From an uncultured Bacteroidota bacterium (GTDB lineage Bacteria > Bacteroidota > Bacteroidia > UBA7662): a stretch of DNA of 5,355 bases. The first letter of the stretch is position 1, and each line of letters opens with the position of its first letter. The notes under the pieces were generated by a model. The model had not been told where the DNA came from and did not search any database. It saw only the letters and a list, made by a program, of their open reading frames with translations. The translations under genes were made by a program, and so were the position numbers. Where the stretch lies: contig CAIVQI010000232.1 in NCBI GenBank assembly GCA_903908015.1, forward strand, positions 1 to 5,355, in the 5' to 3' direction. Below are positions 1 through 5,355 of the stretch, piece after piece.

Positions 1-935
1 GATTTGTCCTTTTTCCCATCCGTTTCCACGATTTATGGGCCTACTACAAAAATTCCGAAGCCAGTTTTTGGACTGCGGAGGAGATCGATCTTTCAGCCGA
101 CCTCCATCATTGGAACAACCTGCTCAACGACGATGAGCGGCACTTCATCAAGCATGTACTGGCCTTTTTTGCTGCCAGCGATGGGATCGTCAATGAAAAC
201 CTGGCGGTTCACTTTCTCAACGAGGTACAATACCCCGAGGCGCGCTGTTTCTATGGCTTCCAAATCATGATGGAGAACATCCACTCGGAAACCTATTCAC
301 TCCTGATCGACACCTATATTAAGAATCCGGACGAGAAGCACAAGCTGTTGCATGCCATCGAAACCATCCCCTGCGTCACCAAGAAAGCAGACTGGGCCTT
401 GCGTTGGATCGACAAAGGCAACTTCCAGGAGCGTCTCATCGCATTTGCTGCGGTTGAGGGTATCTTCTTCAGTGGTAGTTTTTGCAGCATTTTCTGGTTG
501 AAGAAGCGTGGCCTCATGCCCGGACTTAGTTTTAGTAACGAGTTAATCAGCCGCGATGAAGGAATGCACCGTGATTTTGCCTGCCTCATCTACACCGACC
601 ACCTCCAAAACAAGCTCGACCCAGCGCTGGTCACCCAGATCATCACAGACGCCGTGGAAATCGAGAAGGAATTCGTGACTGATGCCCTGCCTGTTCGCCT
701 CATCGGCATGAACAGCGATATGATGTGTCAATACATCGAGTTTGTGGCGGATCATCTGCTGATGACCCTCAAGCTGCCAGCCCATTACGGGGCAACAAAT
801 CCCTTCGATTTTATGGAACTCATTTCCATGGAGGGCAAAACCAATTTCTTCGAGCGCCGCGTGGGTGAGTATCAAAAGGCCGGGGTGACCTCAGACCGCA
901 ACCAGCAAACCTTCAGTACCGAAGAAGATTTTTAA
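1..935 (+). CDS. nrdB: Class Ia ribonucleoside-diphosphate reductase small subunit R2 (5' partial)
   Basis: Radical-generating subunit of the aerobic ribonucleotide reductase; its diiron-tyrosyl cofactor starts the radical passed to NrdA for reduction of NDPs to dNDPs in the cytoplasm. The frame is open from base 3, giving 310 residues; probably some 10-20 N-terminal residues lie off the window. Counting the Phe at 3-5 as residue 1, the iron ligands by comparison with mouse R2 are D60 (AASDGIVNEN), E91 and H94 (ENIHSETY), E152 (AVEGIFFSG), E186 and H189 (RDEGMH). Y98 matches the radical tyrosine, so this is a tyrosyl-radical Ia type, not the Phe-bearing Ic type. W23 and Y290 match the radical-transfer residues. 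The C-terminal FSTEEDF is the typical tail that docks on the large subunit. The Met codons at 267 and 270 are internal, since conserved sequence precedes them. nrdA follows after 37 bases. The promoter and any NrdR boxes would be off the window. Confidence 0.97.
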   Translation, partial: FVLFPIRFHDLWAYYKNSEASFWTAEEIDLSADLHHWNNLLNDDERHFIKHVLAFFAASDGIVNENLAVHFLNEVQYPEARCFYGFQIMMENIHSETYSLLIDTYIKNPDEKHKLLHAIETIPCVTKKADWALRWIDKGNFQERLIAFAAVEGIFFSGSFCSIFWLKKRGLMPGLSFSNELISRDEGMHRDFACLIYTDHLQNKLDPALVTQIITDAVEIEKEFVTDALPVRLIGMNSDMMCQYIEFVADHLLMTLKLPAHYGATNPFDFMELISMEGKTNFFERRVGEYQKAGVTSDRNQQTFSTEEDF

Positions 936-972
936 TCCTATCATTTTGATTGCATTTTTTAAATAATATACC
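936..972 (+). promoter_or_regulatory. AT-rich nrdB-nrdA spacer and nrdA translation start region
   Basis: This 37-base gap has no Shine-Dalgarno-like purine run near the nrdA ATG; the bases just upstream are TTTTTTAAATAATATACC. An A/T-rich leader without Shine-Dalgarno is usual in Bacteroidota, where many genes start this way. No hairpin or convincing promoter is visible, so the two genes are probably read from one upstream promoter and nrdA is initiated on its own unstructured leader. Both the lack of a promoter and the operon reading are inferences. Confidence 0.4.
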
Positions 973-3453
973 ATGTATGTATTGAAAAGGGACGGGCGCC
1001 GGGAGACGATTCTGTTCGATAAAATCACTTCCCGCATTGAGAAACTGTGTTATGGTTTGAATCGTGAATACGTGCAACCGGTTGAAGTCGCGAAAAAAGT
1101 GATCGTAGGGATGTATGACGGCATTGCCACCACCCGACTCGATGAACTTGCCGCAGAGACTGCAGCCTCCCTTACGGCCATGCACCCCGATTACGCCCTT
1201 CTGGCCGCCCGCATTGCTATTTCAAACCTCCACAAGGAAACGATGAAGTCGTTCTCGGAGACCATGCGGGCGCTGTACAACTACATCGATCCGGCAACCG
1301 GACAAAAAGCACCGCTTCTGGCTGATGAGGTGATGGCAGTGGTGAACCAAAACGCCGAGCAGCTTGATTCGGCGATCATCTACTCACGCGACTACGATTA
1401 CGATTATTTTGGATTCAAAACCTTGGAACGCTCCTACTTGCTGAAGATGAATGGTAAGGTTGCGGAGCGCCCCCAACACCTTTTGATGCGTGTGGCCGTT
1501 GGCATCCACCAAAGCGACATTCCATCGGCCATCAAAACTTATGAACTGATGAGCGAAAAGTGGTACACCCATGCTACGCCCACCCTGTTCAATGCTGGCA
1601 CACCCAAGCCGCAGTTGTCGAGTTGCTTCTTGCTGAGCCTGAAACAAGACAGCATCGACGGCATCTATGACACCCTCAAGCAAACAGCGAAAATTTCACA
1701 AAGTGCGGGGGGAATCGGCCTCAGCATACACAATGTGCGGGCCACAGGATCGTACATTCGTGGCACCAATGGCACGAGCAATGGTGTTGTCCCCATGTTG
1801 CGGGTGTTCAACGACACCGCGCGGTATGTCGACCAAGGTGGTGGCAAGCGAAAAGGTTCTTTTGCCATCTATTTGGAGCCATGGCACGCGGATATTTTCG
1901 ATTTCCTCGACCTCAAAAAGAATCATGGTAAGGAGGAGCTTCGTGCACGCGATCTGTTCTACGCCCTCTGGATCCCAGACTTATTTATGAAGCGGGTTGA
2001 GGAAAATGGAAAATGGAGTTTGTTTTGCCCGAATGAGGCCCCAGGGCTCCACGACTGCTGGGGTGATGAGTTTGAGGCCCTCTACCGGCGCTATGAACAG
2101 GAAGACCGAGCGCGCAAAACCGTCGATGCCCAGGAGCTTTGGTTTGCCATATTGGAATCGCAGATTGAAACTGGCACGCCTTACATGCTTTACAAGGATG
2201 CAGCCAACCGAAAGAGCAACCAGCAAAATCTCGGCACCATCCGCTCCAGTAACCTGTGTACTGAGATTATTGAATACACTTCGGCTGATGAGGTGGCTGT
2301 ATGTAATCTCGCTTCGGTGGCCTTGCCCCGTTTCGTGACCCCCGACCTGCAGTTTGATCACCAAAAGCTCTATGAAATCACCTATATGGTGACGCGCAAC
2401 CTGAATAAGGTGATTGATGTGAATTACTACCCTGTTGAAGAGGCCCGGCGGTCTAATATGAGGCATCGACCCATCGGTATTGGTGTGCAAGGACTGGCTG
2501 ATGTGTTTATCCTCATGCGCCATCCCTTCGAATCGCCAGAAGCGCGTCAACTGAACCGTGAGATTTTTGAGACCCTCTATTTCGCGTCTATGTCGGCATC
2601 ATGCGACTTGGCCCGGGAGGAGGGTGCCTACGAAAGTTACCCGGGCTCGCCGCTATCGCGTGGCATGTTCCAGTTTGATCTTTGGGGGGTCACCCCGTCT
2701 AAGCGTTGGGACTGGGATGAATTGCGCGCCCGTGTGGCACAATACGGTGCCCGCAACAGCCTTCTTTTGGCCCCAATGCCCACCGCATCCACCAGTCAGA
2801 TTTTGGGCAATAATGAGTGTTTTGAACCTTACACCAGCAACATATACAGCCGACGGGTGTTGAGCGGCGAATTTGTGGTGGTAAATAAGCACCTTTTGCA
2901 TGATCTGGTGAACGAGGGCTTATGGAATTTGGCTTTGAAGGACAAGATTGTGGCGGCCAATGGTTCCGTACAGAACATCAAGGAGATTCCTGAGCATCTG
3001 CGCGAATTGTACCGCACCGCCTGGGAGATCAAACAGAAGACCATTATCGATATGGCTGCGGATCGTGGGGCATTCATTTGTCAGAGCCAGAGCATGAATG
3101 TGTTCATGACTGATGTGAATTTCGCGAAGCTTACATCAATGCATTTCTATGCGTGGAAGGCGGGTTTGAAGACGGGTATGTATTACTTACGTACCAAGGC
3201 TGCCGCGCAGGCAGTGAAGTTCACCGTCTCCCAACATGCTGAGCCTGCTGTTGGTCCGTCTCCTGTACCACAGCCTCAAGCCGAACCTCAGTTGGTGGAT
3301 GTGGTGGCCTCTGAGGGATCAGTTCACGTTGGGGCCTCAGCCCAAGCGCTGCAGGATCTGCCCGCCGGTCCTACGATGTCGATCGACGAAGCGCGTGCAC
3401 AGATGACTTGCTCGCTCGACAATCCAGATGCATGCGAGGCTTGCGGTAGTTGA
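973..3453 (+). CDS. nrdA: Class Ia ribonucleoside-diphosphate reductase large subunit R1
   Basis: Catalytic and allosteric subunit (826 residues) reducing NDPs to dNDPs with NrdB. Residues 1-90 form an ATP-cone (VLKRDGR at 3-9; T53, D57 and K88 match mammalian positions, D57 being tied to dATP feedback inhibition), so dATP shut-off is expected. The barrel follows, with redox pair C218 and C444, thiyl-radical C429, and N427 and E431. Y737 and Y738 (GMYYLR) take the radical from NrdB. All these numbers equal those of human RRM1, so the net length to there is unchanged. Specificity loop 2 lies near 287-297, with Q288 and R293 kept. A Pro/Ala/Gln-rich linker at about 752-800 leads to the tail, where C821-x-x-C824-Gly-Ser is the pair re-reduced by thioredoxin or glutaredoxin and relays electrons to the active site. 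The start at 973 aligns with the N-terminus of the eukaryotic enzymes. Closer to eukaryotic and viral R1 than to E. coli NrdA. Confidence 0.98.
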   Translation: MYVLKRDGRRETILFDKITSRIEKLCYGLNREYVQPVEVAKKVIVGMYDGIATTRLDELAAETAASLTAMHPDYALLAARIAISNLHKETMKSFSETMRALYNYIDPATGQKAPLLADEVMAVVNQNAEQLDSAIIYSRDYDYDYFGFKTLERSYLLKMNGKVAERPQHLLMRVAVGIHQSDIPSAIKTYELMSEKWYTHATPTLFNAGTPKPQLSSCFLLSLKQDSIDGIYDTLKQTAKISQSAGGIGLSIHNVRATGSYIRGTNGTSNGVVPMLRVFNDTARYVDQGGGKRKGSFAIYLEPWHADIFDFLDLKKNHGKEELRARDLFYALWIPDLFMKRVEENGKWSLFCPNEAPGLHDCWGDEFEALYRRYEQEDRARKTVDAQELWFAILESQIETGTPYMLYKDAANRKSNQQNLGTIRSSNLCTEIIEYTSADEVAVCNLASVALPRFVTPDLQFDHQKLYEITYMVTRNLNKVIDVNYYPVEEARRSNMRHRPIGIGVQGLADVFILMRHPFESPEARQLNREIFETLYFASMSASCDLAREEGAYESYPGSPLSRGMFQFDLWGVTPSKRWDWDELRARVAQYGARNSLLLAPMPTASTSQILGNNECFEPYTSNIYSRRVLSGEFVVVNKHLLHDLVNEGLWNLALKDKIVAANGSVQNIKEIPEHLRELYRTAWEIKQKTIIDMAADRGAFICQSQSMNVFMTDVNFAKLTSMHFYAWKAGLKTGMYYLRTKAAAQAVKFTVSQHAEPAVGPSPVPQPQAEPQLVDVVASEGSVHVGASAQALQDLPAGPTMSIDEARAQMTCSLDNPDACEACGS

Positions 3454-3572
3454 TCGGGCTTACGGATTTCTAAAGGCGGTGAGCAGCATGTGCTCATATT
3501 GATTATTCATCAAGTGCTTGCAGGCCTTTGATTGGCGCCCCGTTCTCAATGATAAACAATCTGCTAGGGGTT
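3454..3572. other. Intergenic spacer between convergent nrdA and helicase genes
   Basis: These 119 bases separate two gene 3' ends that face each other. The spacer should hold the terminators for both transcripts. I see one short inverted repeat (3480-3496, listed separately) but no strong GC-rich stem followed by a T-run in either direction. In the helicase frame the bases after its stop are quickly interrupted by further stops, so it does not look like a decayed extension of that gene. No tRNA, small RNA or conserved peptide is evident. Confidence 0.6.
3480..3496. terminator. Weak hairpin, possible convergent terminator
   Basis: TGAGCA at 3480-3485 pairs with TGCTCA at 3491-3496 around a five-base GCATG loop, a perfect 6-bp stem. 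It sits 27 bases past the nrdA stop. The plus-strand sequence after it (TATTGATTATTC) is AT-rich but not a real T-run, and the minus-strand side has none. The position between convergent genes is the main reason to list it; a stem this short can occur by chance. Confidence 0.2.
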
Positions 3573-4898
3573 CTAATGTCTTTTGCCCCCGCCTCCGGGT
3601 CTTCCGCCTCCGCCTCTGCCTCCGGGTCTTCCGCCTCCGCCTCTGCCTCCGGGTCTTCCGCCTCCGCCTCCAGGTCCTCCGCCTCCGCCTCCGGGCCTTC
3701 CGCCTCCGCCTTTTCTTTGGCCACCCATACGCTTTCCGCTTCCGCCACTTTCGGCTACCCAATCTCCAGCATCTCCAAGCTGTTTGGGAAGTTCCATAAG
3801 GGGTATGGATCGCTCTATAAGTCGTTCTATGGCATCTAGCCGTCTTCCATCTTTAGGATTGATGAATGTGATGGCAGTACCGCTGCGTTCGGCACGGGCC
3901 GTGCGCCCGATGCGGTGAACGTAATCTTCCGCGTCGGGGGGTGCATCGAAATTCACCACCAAGTCAATCCCATCCACATCAATCCCGCGCGACAAAACAT
4001 CTGTACCCACCAGGATCCTCAGTTTGCCAGACTTAAAGTCGCGCATGATCTCTTCTCGCTCTGTTTGTTCGAGGTCGGAGTGGAACGGGCGTGCAGGAAG
4101 GTGGCGTTTCCTCAGCAAATGACCCAGCTCCTTCACCTTATCCTTCGTTGAGCAGAACACCAAAATCGAGTTGTATTGAGGGTCATTCAAGATCTCGAGT
4201 AAAAGAGGTTCTTTGTGCTGGTCGTAGAGTTTACATACCCGCTGGTCGATTTTCTCAGCTGGCTTAGCCACTGAGAGGGTCACCTCGGCTGGATTTTGGA
4301 GGATTACGGCCGCGAGTTGACGAATACGTGGGGGCATGGTGGCCGAAAAAAGTAGGGTTTGGCGCTGCTTGGGCATCATCGAAACGATGCGCATGATGTC
4401 GTCGAAAAAACCCATATCGAGCATGCGGTCAGCCTCATCGAGCACGAGGTGACGAAGACCAGAAAAGTCGAAATTGCCTGTATTCAAAAACGAGATGAGT
4501 CGACCTGGCGTGGCGATGATCATGTCAGCCCCTTTTTTCAGGGCTTTATGCTGCTGGTCCCACAATGCCCCATCACCTCCACCATAAATCGGGATCGAGT
4601 TTACTGACGTATAATAGCTCAAGCCTTCAACCTGCTGGTCGATTTGTTGGGCCAACTCGCGTGTTGGGGTGAGGATGAGGGCGTTCAAATGCCGTTTTTC
4701 GCTGGCCAGAATGCTGTCGATCACAGGCAAAACAAAAGCGGCAGTTTTGCCGGTTCCCGTTTGCGCACAGGCGATGAGATCGCGACCCTCCAGTATGATC
4801 GGTATGGCCTGTTGTTGGATGGGTGTAGGGTTACGAAAGCCCATGGCATCCAAGCCATCCAGCAAATCGGGGTCGAGATCAAAGTCGTCAAATGTCAT
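3573..4898 (-). CDS. DEAD-box ATP-dependent RNA helicase, RhlE-like, with Gly/Arg/Pro-rich tail
   Basis: ATP-dependent RNA-unwinding enzyme of superfamily 2 (441 residues), acting in the cytoplasm on structured RNA, typically in ribosome assembly, mRNA turnover or cold growth; the specific job here is unknown. Domain 1 shows the upstream aromatic F3 or F6, Q motif with Q28 (PTPIQ), motif I AQTGTGKT 45-52, Ia PTRELA 78-83, Ib TPGR 130-133, II DEAD 154-157 and III SAT 185-187. Domain 2 shows IV around LVFCST 246-251, V around GTDVLSRGID 298-307, and VI HRIGRTAR 328-335. All motifs are intact, so it should be active. From about 385 the protein becomes a disordered Gly/Arg/Pro tail ending KRH, the last part built from three 9-residue repeats; such tails usually bind RNA non-specifically. 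There is no DbpA- or CsdA-type RNA-binding domain, which favours RhlE-like over DeaD. The ATG overlaps the lspA stop (ATGA) and has no Shine-Dalgarno sequence. Confidence 0.95.
   Translation of the reverse strand: MTFDDFDLDPDLLDGLDAMGFRNPTPIQQQAIPIILEGRDLIACAQTGTGKTAAFVLPVIDSILASEKRHLNALILTPTRELAQQIDQQVEGLSYYTSVNSIPIYGGGDGALWDQQHKALKKGADMIIATPGRLISFLNTGNFDFSGLRHLVLDEADRMLDMGFFDDIMRIVSMMPKQRQTLLFSATMPPRIRQLAAVILQNPAEVTLSVAKPAEKIDQRVCKLYDQHKEPLLLEILNDPQYNSILVFCSTKDKVKELGHLLRKRHLPARPFHSDLEQTEREEIMRDFKSGKLRILVGTDVLSRGIDVDGIDLVVNFDAPPDAEDYVHRIGRTARAERSGTAITFINPKDGRRLDAIERLIERSIPLMELPKQLGDAGDWVAESGGSGKRMGGQRKGGGGRPGGGGGGPGGGGGRPGGRGGGGRPGGRGGGGRPGGGGKRH
3591..3671 (-). repeat. Three 27-bp in-frame tandem repeats encoding the helicase tail
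   Basis: On the plus strand the unit begins GCCTCCGGGTCTTCC and continues GCCTCCGCCTCT. Copies lie at 3591-3617, 3618-3644 and 3645-3671; the first two are identical and the third differs only in its last base (C for T). On the minus strand each encodes nine residues of the form R-GGGG-RPGG, at helicase residues 410-418, 419-427 and 428-436, with Gly in place of the first Arg in the first copy. Looser GCCTCC-rich sequence continues to about 3710 and encodes more Gly and Pro. Near identity at DNA level suggests recent slippage or unequal-exchange duplication, and copy number may vary between strains. Confidence 0.93.
4895..4898 (-). promoter_or_regulatory. ATGA stop/start overlap between lspA and the helicase gene
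   Basis: Read on the minus strand, ATGA at 4898-4895 holds both the helicase start (ATG) and the lspA stop (TGA). The bases just upstream (ACCACCCCCGACGG) contain no Shine-Dalgarno sequence, so helicase translation plausibly depends on ribosomes finishing lspA. The overlap is seen directly; the coupling is inferred from how such junctions behave elsewhere. Confidence 0.75.
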
Positions 4899-5355
4899 CC
4901 GTCGGGGGTGGTAGTATTGGGGGTTTCAGTGGGCGATGCGGATAGGGCATCGGGAGGAAAATAGCGGCGTTGGAAAACCAAAAGCATGGCAACGCCAGTG
5001 GTGATGGCGGTGTCGGCCACGTTGAAAACGGGCCTGAAGAAAATGAAATAATCGCCCCCTACAAAGGGTATCCATTCAGGCAGGAAGCCTTGCCACAGAG
5101 GGAAGTAGAGCATGTCGACTACCCTCCCGTGGAACCAGCGCTCGTAGCCAAACAGCGGGCCATAGAACACCGAGTCGATGATGTTGCCCATGGCACCTGC
5201 CAAAATGAGGGATAGGGCTGCAAGGGCACCGATTCGCGTGGCACTCGATTTGAGCATGCCCCTAATGATGTACAATATACCAGCCACAGCCACCAAGCGA
5301 AACAGGGTGAGGGCGAGTTTGCCCCATTCCCCTCCGAGCTCCATGCCGAAGGCCA
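4895..5355 (-). CDS. lspA: Lipoprotein signal peptidase (signal peptidase II), N-terminus cut off by window edge
   Basis: Inner-membrane aspartyl protease that cleaves the signal peptide from diacylglyceryl-modified prolipoproteins. The frame stays open to the window edge, and Ala-Phe-Gly before the Met at 5344 fits the conserved GMAFG stretch of the family, so that Met is internal and the first membrane segment plus part of the periplasmic region are missing. About 152 residues are visible. Conserved parts are GAMGNIID (codons near 5197-5174), catalytic Asp in GRVVDM (codon 5116-5114) and catalytic Asp in FNVADTAI (codon 5014-5012). Hydrophobic segments follow the Met at about residues 9-28, 37-54 and 106-125. 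Between the catalytic aspartates lie about 33 residues rich in aromatics, longer than the E. coli spacing of under 20 and as I expect in Bacteroidota. The cytoplasmic end is a short Ser/Thr/Pro tail. The stop overlaps the helicase start. The upstream neighbour is unseen. Confidence 0.95.
   Translation of the reverse strand, partial: AFGMELGGEWGKLALTLFRLVAVAGILYIIRGMLKSSATRIGALAALSLILAGAMGNIIDSVFYGPLFGYERWFHGRVVDMLYFPLWQGFLPEWIPFVGGDYFIFFRPVFNVADTAITTGVAMLLVFQRRYFPPDALSASPTETPNTTTPDG

Noticed and set aside
267..269. ATG as the nrdB start
   Set aside because: The frame upstream encodes conserved R2 sequence, including an iron-ligand Asp at 180-182, so the true start is off the window.
941..948. 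TCATTTTG as a Bacteroidota -7 promoter element (TAnnTTTG) ahead of nrdA
   Set aside because: It has one mismatch in a fixed position, and no TTG-type upstream element lies at the right spacing in the nrdB 3' end. It is easily chance in an AT-rich gap.
1981..2550. 189-residue open frame antisense to nrdA
   Set aside because: It lies wholly within well-conserved nrdA coding sequence on the other strand and has no recognisable motif.
3591..3671. Regular repeats considered as a CRISPR array
   Set aside because: The units are directly adjacent with no unique spacers, and they are in frame within a coding sequence.
3503..3748. Minus-strand open frame with Glu/Ala/Asp/Pro repeats
   Set aside because: It is the alternate-frame reading of the 27-bp repeats in the helicase gene, kept open by the lack of stops in GC-rich repeats. 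The helicase frame has all the family motifs.
3528..3839. Plus-strand open frame with Ser/Ala/Gly repeats, resembling a secreted low-complexity protein
   Set aside because: It is antisense to the helicase tail, and the periodicity comes from the same repeats. No independent start signal or conserved domain is seen.
3583..3918. Plus-strand proline-rich open frame
   Set aside because: It is the complement of the helicase Gly codons; Pro codons are what antisense Gly codons give. It is not a gene.
5342..5344. ATG as the lspA start
   Set aside because: The frame continues upstream as Ala-Phe-Gly, matching the conserved family stretch, and starting here would lose the first membrane segment.

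Overview
The window carries four protein genes in two convergent pairs and looks like ordinary bacterial chromosome, most likely from a member of the Bacteroidota. I infer this from four things: small-before-large subunit order of a eukaryote-like class I ribonucleotide reductase, starts without Shine-Dalgarno sequences, an LspA with the long insertion between its two catalytic aspartates that I associate with this phylum, and a DEAD-box helicase ending in a Gly/Arg/Pro tail. The genus cannot be read from the sequence.

Plus strand, 1-3453: nrdB (5' end cut by the window edge), a 37-base AT-rich gap, then the complete nrdA. Together they encode the aerobic class Ia ribonucleotide reductase that makes deoxyribonucleotides for DNA synthesis. 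Every iron ligand, the radical tyrosine, the active-site cysteines, the radical-transfer tyrosines and the C-terminal CxxC pair can be located. An intact ATP-cone suggests dATP feedback control.

Convergent spacer, 3454-3572: 119 bases with no convincing gene and one short hairpin that might help end transcription.

Minus strand, 5355-3573: lspA (N-terminus beyond the window edge) followed by a DEAD-box RNA helicase gene whose ATG overlaps the lspA stop as ATGA. LspA is the inner-membrane peptidase that removes lipoprotein signal peptides; the helicase is an RhlE-like RNA-remodelling enzyme. The overlap suggests co-transcription and perhaps translational coupling, though no shared function is obvious. 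The 3' end of the helicase gene holds three near-perfect 27-base tandem repeats encoding an RG-rich tail.

I looked for a novel system, mobile element, CRISPR array or RNA gene and found none. The points worth a second look are details: the repeat-built helicase tail, the lspA/helicase overlap, the RNR specificity-loop residues and the NrdA linker.
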